Shown here: positions 55,562-64,000 of the stretch, piece by piece
Numbering within the stretch: position 1 is the stretch's first letter
How the letters are laid out: the number at the start of each line of letters is the position of its first letter
Source of the DNA: Porphyromonas sp.
Lineage (GTDB): Bacteria; Bacteroidota; Bacteroidia; Bacteroidales; Porphyromonadaceae
NCBI GenBank assembly: GCA_022772085.1
Contig: JALFBN010000002.1
Location: forward strand, 1-64,000
Reading direction: 5' to 3'
Length of the DNA stretch: 64,000 bases
Program-made: the position numbers and the translations under genes
The notes under the pieces: generated by a model
What the model saw: only the letters and a program-made list of their open reading frames with translations
Told to the model about the DNA's origin: nothing
Database searches by the model: none

Positions 55562-56367
55562 TGATGCGTCCCAAATGTTTTGATGAGTTATGGGCCTCTA
55601 TATGTTTCTTTACTCGGATTCCCCTGTACCGGTTTATTCCCAATATCGCTCCCGATAGCTACCGTAATGTAGTCGCCTATTGGTCTTTGATCGGTCTATT
55701 GACGGGTGGTAGTTTAGCATTAGGTTTTGGTTTGGGTTGGTTCCTCTGGGGATCTTGGGGTGCAGCCACAGGAGCCGTTGTTGCTCGTCTTGTACTTACG
55801 GGAGCTCTACACGAAGATGGTTTGGCAGATTGTTGTGATGCTTTTGGTGGAAGTCACTCTCGAGAGAAAACGCTTGCCATCATGAAGGATTCGCACATTG
55901 GCACGTATGGGGTGTTGGGATTGATTTCGCATTTTGCCCTCCTGGTCTGTATACTTAGCCAGTATCCACAATATATCTCTAGTCGTATATTGCTATTTCT
56001 CCTACTTCCTTTCGTCGATGTTGCGAGCAAAACCATCGTCTCTTTGCTGCACAATTTACTGCCCTATGCACGTGCTGAGTCGGAGGCTAAGGTGGGCTTT
56101 TCGTTTTATCCTCTATCGGCAAAAGAGATGTTGATAACGAGCCTGCCCTTTCTTTTGTTACTTGTGGGATTACTTCTTTGTCAGGTTGATTTGTGGAAAG
56201 TCATAGTCCCATCTATTTTTATCGGGGGAGGGGTATTTCTTTTGTCCGTTCGCTATCTAAAGGCTCGTATTGGAGGATATACGGGCGATTGTTATGGAGG
56301 CCTCTTCTTGCTCGTAGAGTTATCCATTCATCTTGCAATGCTTCCTCTAGCTACGTATCTCCTATGA
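55561..56367 (+). CDS. cobS: Adenosylcobinamide-GDP ribazoletransferase
   Basis: 268-residue inner-membrane enzyme that joins AdoCbi-GDP with alpha-ribazole to give cobalamin. Six to seven hydrophobic segments; the metal-binding LHEDGLADCCDAFGGSHS (about 83-101) is the CobS signature and GYTGDCYGG near the C terminus is the second motif. Overlaps both cobT (one base) and cobC (ATGA, four bases), indicating tight translational coupling. Confidence 0.95.
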   Translation: MMRPKCFDELWASICFFTRIPLYRFIPNIAPDSYRNVVAYWSLIGLLTGGSLALGFGLGWFLWGSWGAATGAVVARLVLTGALHEDGLADCCDAFGGSHSREKTLAIMKDSHIGTYGVLGLISHFALLVCILSQYPQYISSRILLFLLLPFVDVASKTIVSLLHNLLPYARAESEAKVGFSFYPLSAKEMLITSLPFLLLLVGLLLCQVDLWKVIVPSIFIGGGVFLLSVRYLKARIGGYTGDCYGGLFLLVELSIHLAMLPLATYLL

Positions 56368-56900
56368 AACTCCATTTAGTGCGCCATACTGCTGTGGATG
56401 TTGTGCCCGGTACTTGTTATGGAGTAAGCGACGTTCCGTTGGCAAAGAGCTTCCCAGAGGAGGCTCAAAAGGTGAAAGAACAACTGGATGCGTTGCCCAT
56501 AGATTGCGCCTTTACGAGTCCGCTCTCTCGCTGTTTGCGATTAGCTTCGTTCTGTGGATTCTCTCAAGCCGTGGTAGATCCTCGACTGCAAGAGCGCGAT
56601 TTTGGTGCTTGGGAGGGATTGCTCTACGAGGAAATCCGGGATGATCGACTGCAATTGTGGTATGCAGACTTCGTACACGTTCGAGCTACCGATGGAGAGA
56701 GTTTTATAGATGTGGCAAGGCGTGTTCAGAGTTTTATTGACGATTTAACCCAACGTTTTGGATCGAAGCAAGAGATTGTTCTCTTTACACATGGAGGGGT
56801 GATTACTGCTTTTCAGTTCTGCGTGGAACGTTGCTCGCTAGATTTGATCTTCGACCTCCAAGTGCCTTATGGCACCATCCTCTCATTGGAGATCGCATAA
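56364..56900 (+). CDS. cobC: Alpha-ribazole-5'-phosphate phosphatase (histidine phosphatase family)
   Basis: 178 residues. Catalytic His in LVRHTAVDV at the N terminus, GVSDVPLA, TSPLSRCLRLA and a second His in VLFTHGGVI. The family removes the 5'-phosphate of alpha-ribazole (or adenosylcobalamin phosphate) at the end of the nucleotide-loop pathway. The correct start is the ATG at 56364, which overlaps the cobS stop as ATGA; a longer frame to 56193 is inside cobS. Ends four bases before the convergent hemH stop. Confidence 0.92.
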   Translation: MKLHLVRHTAVDVVPGTCYGVSDVPLAKSFPEEAQKVKEQLDALPIDCAFTSPLSRCLRLASFCGFSQAVVDPRLQERDFGAWEGLLYEEIRDDRLQLWYADFVHVRATDGESFIDVARRVQSFIDDLTQRFGSKQEIVLFTHGGVITAFQFCVERCSLDLIFDLQVPYGTILSLEIA

Positions 56901-56904
56901 GAGA

Positions 56905-57867
56905 TCACTCCTCTACAAAGTTCAAAAGGAATTGAGCAAAGTCAGGATCGCCATTCAGAGCCGGTATTAGTGTTAGTTCTTCACCCCCTTGTTTCAAAAA
57001 TTCTTCCCTTAAAGTTGTTCCGATGTCAAGTACCGTCTCCAGGCAATCAAAGGCAAATCCGGGACAAGCGATGGTAACTCGTTTAAATCCTTCTCGAACC
57101 CAGTTTGAAAATTCGAGCTCCAAAAAGGGGCCAATCCAGTGCGCTTGATCTAGTGCTGATTGGAAATAAACTCGTCGTTTAATGGTATGGTCGAGTTGGG
57201 AGAACATCAGCGTCGCTGTCTCTAAACACTGCTCTCGATAGTTGAATCCACGTTTTCGTCCCATACGTTGATGCTTTATGGGGATACTATGAAAGCTCGC
57301 TACGTAGAGGTCGCTTGGATGGTTGTCTACGGACGTCGCCAATCTCTCTTGGAGCAATCGTATAAATTGAGGATGTTTGAAGTATGGGAGAGTCACTCTA
57401 AGTTGGATTTCAGAACTCAGCATTCGGCGAAGCCTGCGGAATAATTGGTGTGATGCCGATAGGTAGGTACTGTATGTTTTGTGTGGAAATAGGGGCAATA
57501 GGACAATTTCGGTGTATCTATTTTTCGACTTTAAGCGTCTGACAAGCTCTTCGGGTTGTTCTCCTCCATACTGTAGGTAGCCGAAAACATCCCATTCTGC
57601 AGTTTGTTTTTGCATCGCCTCGACGAGATCATTCATATATTTCCTGAGGGGCATTTTACCACTGTACAGAGTTGTTAACTGGCGATAACGCTCCGTTGAT
57701 TGTACAAGTCGACGAGGTATGATGATCTTATTTACAAGGAGACTGCGAAAGGGTTGTGGTATGGAGATAACGTATTTATCGCACAGAAACTCGCGAAGGT
57801 AGGTCTGCACATCATGAGGGGAGGGTGACTGAGGAGTCCCCACGTTACATAGAATAATCGCTTTCAT
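56905..57867 (-). CDS. hemH: Ferrochelatase
   Basis: 320-residue class I chelatase that inserts iron into protoporphyrin IX. The family start reads MKAIILCNVGTPQSP; the catalytic region FHSIPIKHQRMG holds the metal-side His (usually HGxP, here HSIP) and CPGFAFDCLETV the Glu. A longer frame to 57972 is open, but the promoter -7 box at 57877-57884 lies inside it, so I use 57867. P. gingivalis is known to keep hemH although most of haem synthesis is missing, with a salvage role suggested; the same may apply here. Confidence 0.93.
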   Translation of the reverse strand: MKAIILCNVGTPQSPSPHDVQTYLREFLCDKYVISIPQPFRSLLVNKIIIPRRLVQSTERYRQLTTLYSGKMPLRKYMNDLVEAMQKQTAEWDVFGYLQYGGEQPEELVRRLKSKNRYTEIVLLPLFPHKTYSTYLSASHQLFRRLRRMLSSEIQLRVTLPYFKHPQFIRLLQERLATSVDNHPSDLYVASFHSIPIKHQRMGRKRGFNYREQCLETATLMFSQLDHTIKRRVYFQSALDQAHWIGPFLELEFSNWVREGFKRVTIACPGFAFDCLETVLDIGTTLREEFLKQGGEELTLIPALNGDPDFAQFLLNFVEE

Positions 57868-57876
57868 TACGAGGGG

Positions 57877-57884
57877 CAAAGGTA
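57877..57884 (-). promoter_or_regulatory. -7 box of hemH, giving a near-leaderless mRNA
   Basis: Minus strand TACCTTTG ends only nine bases before the hemH ATG (57865-57867). With a start about seven bases downstream of the box the transcript would have a leader of roughly three bases. Confidence 0.5.
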
Positions 57885-58012
57885 CTCTTTTTGGAGCTGT
57901 AATAATCCTCAGTGATCTCTTTTTTAGTCGTTTTTTGACGTGTGAAAGCTTCTTTCGCCCCGATATGAGCACTTTTTAAGAAGTAAATACTCATCGTTGA
58001 GGTGACTTTCAG

Positions 58013-58071
58013 ATAAAAGAAAAGGCACCGATCGGAGAACAACTTAGTATTGTAATTCTTCGATCAGTGCC
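58013..58071 (-). terminator. Terminator of mutA-mutB
   Basis: Stem GGCACTGATCGAAGAA / TTCTCCGATCGGTGCC (minus strand) with two mismatches, followed by TTTTCTTTT. It lies 52 bases past the mutB stop. Confidence 0.85.
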
Positions 58072-58123
58072 CATGGATCCTCTAAACAATTGCGTATTGA
58101 AGAGAGAGATATTCTAATGAATA

Positions 58124-60277
58124 TTAGTCATTTGCAAGGAGGATTTCCAAACATTTTGAGGCGGAATAGGCAACCGGAGTACCCGGTCCAAAGATGGCTG
58201 CAACGCCAGCCTCATACAGAAATTCGTAATCTTGGGCAGGAATAACCCCTCCTGCTGTTACGATAATATCGGGACGACCAAGCCGTTCTAGCTCTGCGAT
58301 AACCTGAGGGATCAGTGTTTTGTGTCCTGCCGCTAGCGAGCTAACGCCAAGAATGTTCACATCGTTTTCGACCGCTTGTCGTGCCGATTCTTCAGGTGTC
58401 TGGAAGAGAGGCCCCATATCTACATCAAAGCCTACATCCGCATAGCCCGTTGCCACTACTTTGGCTCCTCGATCGTGTCCATCTTGTCCCATCTTAGCAA
58501 TCATGATACGAGGTTGCCGTCCGTTCTTTTCTGCAAACTCCTTGGCGAGTCTTACTGCATAAGCGAAGTCTTTATCTTCGCCAGATTCTTTTGAATACAC
58601 TCCAGAAATAGTTCTTATAACAGCTTTATAACGCCCTACTACAGCCTCACATGCATCGGATATTTCACCGAGGGATGCGCGACGCGAAGCTGCTGTAACG
58701 GCAAGTTCCAACAGATTTCCCGATTTATTTTTGACGGCATCCGTGATGGCTGTGAGTGCATCTTGCACCGCTTTTTCGTCCCGATCCTTACGAAGTGTTG
58801 CCAGTCTCGTGATTTGTTGCTCGCGTACAGAGGTATTGTCAATCTCTAAAATATCAATTGGAGCCTCCTTTTCGAGTCGATACTTATTGACTCCGACAAT
58901 AATTTGTCTGTGGGAGTCTATCCGAGCTTGTGTGCGAGCAGCAGCCTCTTCGATCCGCATTTTGGGAAGTCCCGTTTCGATCGCTTTAGCCATTCCTCCC
59001 ATGGCTTCTATCTCTTGTATGTGTTGCCAAGCTCGTTCAGCCAGCTGATGCGTTAGAGTTTCTATGTAGTAAGAACCTCCCCAGGGGTCGATCTCTCTGC
59101 ATATTTGAGTTTCTTGTTGAATATAAATCTGGGTATTACGTGCAATACGGGCGGAGAAGTCTGTAGGAAGTGCAATCGCTTCATCCAAAGCATTGGTATG
59201 TAGAGATTGTGTATGTCCCAGGGCTGCTGCCATCGCCTCGATGCAGGTACGTCCCACATTGTTGAAGGGATCTTGCTCTGTAAGAGACCATCCCGAAGTT
59301 TGACTGTGAGTACGAAGGGCAAGGCTTTTGGGGTTGGTTGCTCCAAAACTCTTGACAATCTTAGCCCAAAGCATACGAGCAGCACGCATTTTGGCGATCT
59401 CCATAAAGTGATTTACTCCGATTGCCCAAAAGAAAGAGAGACGAGGAGCAAATTTGTCTACTTCGATCCCTGCATTGATTCCTGCACGCAGATATTCAAT
59501 CCCATCACACAGGGTATAAGCCATTTCGATGTCAGCGGTTGCTCCAGCCTCCTGCATGTGATAGCCGGAGATGGAGATGGAATTGAATTTTGGCATCTTC
59601 TGAGAAGTGTATTCAAAGATATCTGCAATGATACGCATGGAGAATTCGGGTGGATAGATATAGGTGTTGCGTACCATGAACTCCTTGAGGATGTCATTTT
59701 GGATTGTTCCTGCCATTTCTTCCAATTTAGCTCCTTGCTCTAAACCAGCATTGATGTAAAAGGCGAGGATTGGAAGTACAGCCCCATTCATGGTCATCGA
59801 AACGGACATTTTGGCGAGAGGTATCCCGTCAAAGAGCACCTTCATATCTTCGAGTGAACAGATCGAGACGCCCGCCTTTCCTACATCTCCAACCACACGG
59901 GCATGATCAGCATCATATCCTCGGTGTGTGGGTAAATCGAAAGCGACAGAGAGTCCTTTTTGACCAGAGGCTAGATTGCGTCGATAAAAAGCATTGGATT
60001 CCTCTGCCGTAGAGAACCCAGCATATTGACGGATTGTCCAGGGGCGTAGCGGATACATGGCACTGTATGGACCGCGCAGATAGGGTGGAATACCGGAGAC
60101 AAAGTCGAGGTGTTCTAGATCTTCAATATCCTGGTGGGTATAAATCTTTTTGACTTCGATCTGCTCCGGTGTGAGCCAACACTCTTCATCTAGAAGGGGA
60201 TTCGTCTCTGTGGAGTTTGAAGATAAAATACTCGATTTATCTATATCAATAGATGCATAATTCGGTCTTGTATACAT
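58124..60277 (-). CDS. mutB: Methylmalonyl-CoA mutase large (catalytic) subunit
   Basis: 717 residues. Adenosylcobalamin-dependent interconversion of succinyl-CoA and methylmalonyl-CoA, the entry to propionate production. N-terminal TIM barrel (about 30-540) with substrate-binding [14 protein letters not shown], Tyr and His contacts in [13 protein letters not shown]-terminal B12 domain with DGHDRG, whose His601 is the cobalt ligand, and GVSSLAAGH. Fourteen bases after mutA, so one transcript. Supplies the main local use for the cob genes. Confidence 0.98.
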   Translation of the reverse strand: MYTRPNYASIDIDKSSILSSNSTETNPLLDEECWLTPEQIEVKKIYTHQDIEDLEHLDFVSGIPPYLRGPYSAMYPLRPWTIRQYAGFSTAEESNAFYRRNLASGQKGLSVAFDLPTHRGYDADHARVVGDVGKAGVSICSLEDMKVLFDGIPLAKMSVSMTMNGAVLPILAFYINAGLEQGAKLEEMAGTIQNDILKEFMVRNTYIYPPEFSMRIIADIFEYTSQKMPKFNSISISGYHMQEAGATADIEMAYTLCDGIEYLRAGINAGIEVDKFAPRLSFFWAIGVNHFMEIAKMRAARMLWAKIVKSFGATNPKSLALRTHSQTSGWSLTEQDPFNNVGRTCIEAMAAALGHTQSLHTNALDEAIALPTDFSARIARNTQIYIQQETQICREIDPWGGSYYIETLTHQLAERAWQHIQEIEAMGGMAKAIETGLPKMRIEEAAARTQARIDSHRQIIVGVNKYRLEKEAPIDILEIDNTSVREQQITRLATLRKDRDEKAVQDALTAITDAVKNKSGNLLELAVTAASRRASLGEISDACEAVVGRYKAVIRTISGVYSKESGEDKDFAYAVRLAKEFAEKNGRQPRIMIAKMGQDGHDRGAKVVATGYADVGFDVDMGPLFQTPEESARQAVENDVNILGVSSLAAGHKTLIPQVIAELERLGRPDIIVTAGGVIPAQDYEFLYEAGVAAIFGPGTPVAYSASKCLEILLAND

Positions 60278-60291
60278 AGTCTAACTCCAAA

Positions 60292-62154
60292 TTAAATACC
60301 AAACTTCTGATTAAAATGAGAGAGGGTGGACAAGACATCACTTTTTACGTGAATGTAGTGTTCTATACCCAGAGCTTCGAGATCGGGTCTGCAGGTAGGA
60401 TTCCCCGCTATGACCATCTCACAGCGTCCATTTATGTTGTAGTAGGCCTCAGGAGCAAAGGTGGCATACTCATCGTCACTGGAGCAGAGTACAATGATGT
60501 CAGCGTTCAGAGCAAGAGCTGCATTAACGCCCTCTTCAATCGCATCAAACCCCAGGTTATCTATGAGCTGATAACCTGCGCAGGCGAAGAAGTTCCCGGC
60601 AAATTGAGATCTTGCCAAACGCATGGCGAGGTTTCCAATTGTGAGCATAAAAACAATGGGACGTTTGGTTGCTTGCTCAGTATTAAGACGAAGGGTTTCG
60701 AAGTCTGACGCTCCTCGACGAAAGTCCAATGGAGTGACATTCTCTTCCTTCGTATGATCTACGCCGCAGGTATGGTGGTGCGATGAGTTACTTGTAGGAA
60801 TTTTCTTGTGTATTGTTTCGTTGAAGTTTGGGTATTCATTGGTCCCCAAGAGCGATTCTTTTCTTTGAGCAAGGGCCTGATGTCTGGATGCATTGGTTGC
60901 ATTGATGGTTCCTTGGACTTTACCATTTTGGACATTCATCGCAAATCCTCCCTCTTGCTCTGTCGAGAGGAAGATTTCCCAAGCCTTGTGTGCGATCTTG
61001 TGGGTTAAGTTTTCTATGTAGTAGGAGCCCGAGGATGGGTCAACTACCTTATCAAAATGACTCTCTTCTTTGAGGAGTAATTGCTGGTTGCGAGCAATAC
61101 GCATTGAGAAATCATCAGAAGTCCCGTAGGGCGTATCGAATGGAAGTACGGTAATCGAATCTACTCCTCCCAGTGCAGCAGACATCGCTTCTGTTTGAGT
61201 CCGAAGTAGGTTTACGTAGGCATCGTACCGAGTCATGTTCCATTGAGAGGTAATGGCATGCTGATTGATTTTAGCGATACTTTGGTACTCTTCGCCATAA
61301 GCTGATACGATTTTAGCCCAAAGCCATCGGGCTGCTCGGAATTTGGCAATCTCCATAAAGTAGTTGGCACCAATGCCAAAGTTGAATTTGATGCGTTGTA
61401 CAGCTTCGGGGATAGGAGTTCCTTCTTCGGCGAGAGCGTGTAGCATCTCGGCACCCCAGGCGAGGGCGTATCCGAGTTCTTGCGTAATGTAAGCACCGGC
61501 ATTTGCGAGCATATAGGCATCTACCTGCAAAATCCGCATTCCTTTGAGTGCTTGTGCTGCTTGGACTACCTGTCGCATTTCCGCCTTCCAATTGAGATTC
61601 TTTTTCCCTCGTACCAGCTCCCTTTTGAAGGGATTGTAGTTGATTGACCCTGTAACGCGAGTAAAGTCCATGCCCTCGTTTTCGAAGTATTTGGTCAGTT
61701 CTTCGGCTAGGTGAGCGGCTTGGGTGACGCAACAGCATAAGTTGAGTTCGATAGCTGTGCAATCAATTTCCCTCAGTAGCGAGGATAAACCCTCTTGCGA
61801 GATCCAAGAATTCGCTAGGTTAAAAGCTGGAGCATCTATCCCTTTGAATAGAAGGTCTAGAGCCTTTTGGTTGGCTTCTTCGGGAGAAGAAGCTTGTATC
61901 TCTTGCCGAGTGTACCAATCATTGTTAAGTCGAGTAGAGCGTACATAGGGATATTCTCCAGGAGCGACTTGTGGGGTGAGCAACCCATCAAGGTCTTCCC
62001 TTCGATAGAAGGGTTCTACGTCAAAACCCTCTTTTGAGCGCCATACGAGTTTTTTATCGTAAGGGGCTCCTTTGAGATCCGTAATGATTTTTGCTTTCCA
62101 CTCTTCCTTTGAGGTGGGAGAGAAGTCCGCAAAAAGTTTTTGTTTTGTTGCCAT
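60292..62154 (-). CDS. mutA: Methylmalonyl-CoA mutase small subunit
   Basis: 620 residues, homologous to MutB throughout but catalytically silent: the C-terminal domain lacks the DxHxxG cobalamin motif (the matching stretch reads ACAGYQLIDNLG). It forms the heterodimer with MutB. N-terminal barrel motifs YVRSTRLNNDWYTRQEI, FNFGIGANYFMEIAKFRAARWLWAK and DPSSGSYYIENLTH are retained. Two-subunit mutases are typical of Bacteroidota and actinobacteria. First gene of the mutA-mutB pair. Confidence 0.96.
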   Translation of the reverse strand: MATKQKLFADFSPTSKEEWKAKIITDLKGAPYDKKLVWRSKEGFDVEPFYRREDLDGLLTPQVAPGEYPYVRSTRLNNDWYTRQEIQASSPEEANQKALDLLFKGIDAPAFNLANSWISQEGLSSLLREIDCTAIELNLCCCVTQAAHLAEELTKYFENEGMDFTRVTGSINYNPFKRELVRGKKNLNWKAEMRQVVQAAQALKGMRILQVDAYMLANAGAYITQELGYALAWGAEMLHALAEEGTPIPEAVQRIKFNFGIGANYFMEIAKFRAARWLWAKIVSAYGEEYQSIAKINQHAITSQWNMTRYDAYVNLLRTQTEAMSAALGGVDSITVLPFDTPYGTSDDFSMRIARNQQLLLKEESHFDKVVDPSSGSYYIENLTHKIAHKAWEIFLSTEQEGGFAMNVQNGKVQGTINATNASRHQALAQRKESLLGTNEYPNFNETIHKKIPTSNSSHHHTCGVDHTKEENVTPLDFRRGASDFETLRLNTEQATKRPIVFMLTIGNLAMRLARSQFAGNFFACAGYQLIDNLGFDAIEEGVNAALALNADIIVLCSSDDEYATFAPEAYYNINGRCEMVIAGNPTCRPDLEALGIEHYIHVKSDVLSTLSHFNQKFGI

Positions 62155-62239
62155 ATATGTTTATCTTTTCTTTGAGCTAAAAGATGAGATACGCTTATCT
62201 CCTCTGCAAAGTAACGATTTTATCGCTATATGCGGTTCG

Positions 62240-64000
62240 CTAGCGATTACAAATAGCCCTAAATGCACAATAAGAACAGATATACTTGTCTTTTGTTTGC
62301 GTAAAGGGTATTTCGGGAGAGAAGATTTGAAGGAGAATTTGTTGCAACTCTCCACGGTAGCGGAGGCGTATGCTTCCATCAGCGTAATTGCAGATTGGTG
62401 TTGGGGAGGTATTGCGTCCCTCTCGCAAAAAAATGGAGGAATCGAAGTCAGATGACTGCGTACACATTTCTCTAAGGAGATAGAGTGCGGGTTGTATGTT
62501 GGTGTGCTTTGCTTGTAACCAAGGGTACTGTTCCCTATTTTTTTTGAAATCTTCCGCAAGTCGGACTATCGCTTCAGAGTATAGGAAGAGCTGTGCAATG
62601 GCTTTGGTATGCAGGGTTGACGACCGGGGAAAATAGAGTTGTGACCAATCTCCAAATGAGGATTTGTCCGCCCCTGTCTTGTAATCCACAATACGAAGTC
62701 TTCCATCCACTTCATCCATACGATCTATATATCCTTTTATTTGTACGGTCAGATTCAGGGCGGGTAGAGGCTCGTTCAAATAGATTTTTTGTTCTGAGGC
62801 GAGATAGGTCAGCTGATGATTATTTTGAATCAATTGAGCATCAAAGCGAAGTATAGCATGGATCTCTTTTTCGATCATGCCGATATACATTTCGTGCATC
62901 CCTTGGGTCTCATTTGCTGTTGCCGTCTCTTTGTTTAGCACATCCCTAGCGTACTGTTGGATGATGAGCTTTCGGATTCGAAGGGACGAGAGTTGGGGGT
63001 CGAGTAGATGGGTGTAATCTTGAAGAGTTAGTGCCTGCCCTTCAAATGGATGGTAGAGAGTCTGCATAACATTGTGGATCACCGTTCCAAAAAGTTTAGA
63101 GGAGACTAATTCTTCGTGCTCTTCGATCTCGGAGATATGTCGCACATATTTGTAATAGAAGCGCAAAGGGCAGGAGGCGTACGTAGCAAGACTACTGGCA
63201 GATAACGCTCTTGAGTCTTCGCTTGAGGATTCATTTGTATATTCTCTGAGGCGATCTATAATGCTTGTATCCTTAGGGACGATGATTTCGGATGATTCCA
63301 ATGAAGAGAGTGAAAACTGTACAGAGTGCTCCTTGGGCATGATGTGGAATATGTAGCGGAGCTGTGCAATGAACCGAGATGGCTCTTCAGAACTTCGGCT
63401 ATCAACAACAAAAAATACTTTTTTTGCTCGGCATATCAGGCGATAGAAGTAGTAGGTCTCTGTATAATCCTCTGATCGGTAGCTTGGCATCCCATAGCCG
63501 ATCCGCAGGTGATGAGGTATGTAGCCTCGGTTTTTCGATCGCTTGTGAGGGAGTGACTTTTCGTTGGCATCGGGGATAATGATGTAGTCGAAGTTGATGA
63601 GACGGCTTTCGAGAAATCCCATAATTTGAAGCCCTTCGAGAGGTTCTCCTTCAAAAGGGATGGCTTCACCCTCTACCAGCTTAAACAAAAGACGATAGAG
63701 GATGGAGGGTTCGGTAAGATTGCCAATAAAGGGGAGTAGGTTATCTATACGGGTGACAAGACTGCGGTATCGTTCAATGAACTCAAGCTCTAAATCTCGA
63801 ATGTAAATCAGATGATTCTCTTTGTCGTCTTGCTCTGAAAGAGTATTATTGAGGGGGAGCAGAGAGGCAAGCCGATCTAAAAGAGAGGTTAGTCTACTCA
63901 AGAGCGTTGCATTGTCCTTGATGGGTTCAAGCAAGATCTTAAGTGTTTCGGGAAGTCTCTGTTGGTAGGCTTCCTCCAGACGTTGGTAGTCAAGATAGTA
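62240..64000 (-). CDS. addB: AddB-like PD-(D/E)XK nuclease, C-terminal part (runs off right edge)
   Basis: 587 codons are visible and the frame is open to the right edge, so the N terminus is missing. The visible part shows a helicase-like remnant (FDYIIIPDANEKSLP, YYFYRLICRAKKVF) followed by a RecB-type nuclease domain: SSLATYASCPLRFYYKY, FGTVIHNVM, GYIDRMDEVDGRLRIVDYKTG (metal-binding Asp and D-Y-K). A first Cys in ASCPL and a terminal cluster CSYCAFRAIC form the four-Cys iron-sulfur staple of AddB. With AddA it would process double-strand breaks. A RecB-like nuclease of another system is possible without the N terminus. Confidence 0.85.
   Translation of the reverse strand, partial: YYLDYQRLEEAYQQRLPETLKILLEPIKDNATLLSRLTSLLDRLASLLPLNNTLSEQDDKENHLIYIRDLELEFIERYRSLVTRIDNLLPFIGNLTEPSILYRLLFKLVEGEAIPFEGEPLEGLQIMGFLESRLINFDYIIIPDANEKSLPHKRSKNRGYIPHHLRIGYGMPSYRSEDYTETYYFYRLICRAKKVFFVVDSRSSEEPSRFIAQLRYIFHIMPKEHSVQFSLSSLESSEIIVPKDTSIIDRLREYTNESSSEDSRALSASSLATYASCPLRFYYKYVRHISEIEEHEELVSSKLFGTVIHNVMQTLYHPFEGQALTLQDYTHLLDPQLSSLRIRKLIIQQYARDVLNKETATANETQGMHEMYIGMIEKEIHAILRFDAQLIQNNHQLTYLASEQKIYLNEPLPALNLTVQIKGYIDRMDEVDGRLRIVDYKTGADKSSFGDWSQLYFPRSSTLHTKAIAQLFLYSEAIVRLAEDFKKNREQYPWLQAKHTNIQPALYLLREMCTQSSDFDSSIFLREGRNTSPTPICNYADGSIRLRYRGELQQILLQIFSPEIPFTQTKDKYICSYCAFRAICNR

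Noticed and set aside
56193-56363. N-terminal extension of cobC within cobS
   Set aside because: The catalytic LVRH start and the ATGA overlap with the cobS stop place the true start at 56364.
59207-59743. 178-codon antisense frame inside mutB
   Set aside because: The opposite strand encodes a full-length, highly conserved mutase.
58124-62154. mutA/mutB as duplicated pseudogenes
   Set aside because: Both are full length; the missing cobalamin motif in MutA is normal for the small subunit of heterodimeric mutases.

Overview
The window is chromosomal DNA from a member of the Bacteroidota, most likely Porphyromonas or a close relative; I cannot name the species. Supporting evidence: promoters of the Bacteroidota form (TTTG, about 19 bases, TAnnTTTG), an LpxC-FabZ fusion, the rpmB-rpmG-DUF4295 trio, an integrase related to Bacteroides conjugative elements, a two-subunit methylmalonyl-CoA mutase, and an S9 peptidase that matches the P. 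gingivalis prolyl tripeptidyl peptidase along its length. Most of the sequence is housekeeping DNA. The only mobile DNA recognised is at the left edge.

Layout. 1-1.8 kb: two tandem tyrosine recombinases (one cut by the edge) and a repeat-rich putative attachment region. 1.9-4.2 kb: efp and a phosphoethanolamine transferase on the + strand. 4.3-8.4 kb: a minus-strand operon of TonB-dependent receptor, precorrin-2 methyltransferase (cbiL) and lipoprotein cobaltochelatase (cbiK), a tetrapyrrole/metal uptake locus with a Fur-like palindrome in its leader. 8.5-11.7 kb: dnaK and a small barrel protein. 12.2-27.6 kb: a long minus-strand run for lipid A (lpxD, lpxC-fabZ, lpxA), nucleotides (purD, purM, pyrF), release factor 1, NAD(P)HX repair, a peptidoglycan hydrolase, a tripeptidyl peptidase and an rRNA methylase. 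28.0-29.4 kb: an unrecognised lipoprotein with three internal repeats. 29.9-34.0 kb: a glycine/serine-lipid type acyltransferase pair, YraN, a ROK kinase and an SDR enzyme. 34.2-42.6 kb: ribosomal proteins, ruvC, an SRP RNA, tRNA-Thr, uvrB, dnaE and trxA. 42.9-46.5 kb: thrS-infC-rpmI-rplT. 46.7-52.4 kb: an LRR lipoprotein, a DUF349 protein, an epimerase and xerD. 52.4-56.9 kb: a + strand operon aroQ, O-methyltransferase, DUF454, cobU, cobT, cobS, cobC. 56.9-64.0 kb: hemH, mutB, mutA, and an AddB-like nuclease cut by the right edge.

How the genes work together. Vitamin B12 and tetrapyrroles recur: cbiK/cbiL and a TonB receptor at 4-8 kb, the nucleotide-loop (cobinamide salvage) genes at 54-57 kb, ferrochelatase beside them, and the B12-dependent mutase next door as the likely consumer. 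A second theme is the envelope: lipid A acylation, a phosphoethanolamine transferase, aminoacyl lipids and several lipoproteins.

The least ordinary signals are non-coding: three GTCGAC palindromes at exact 21-base spacing (12038-12085), GTTACC and CTTCTGCAC repeats beside the integrase (1313-1502), an SRP RNA candidate without the usual GGAA loop (35945-36043), and an intergenic inverted repeat with a competing third arm (27863-27923). I see no CRISPR array, toxin-antitoxin pair, restriction system or obviously new multi-gene defence system.
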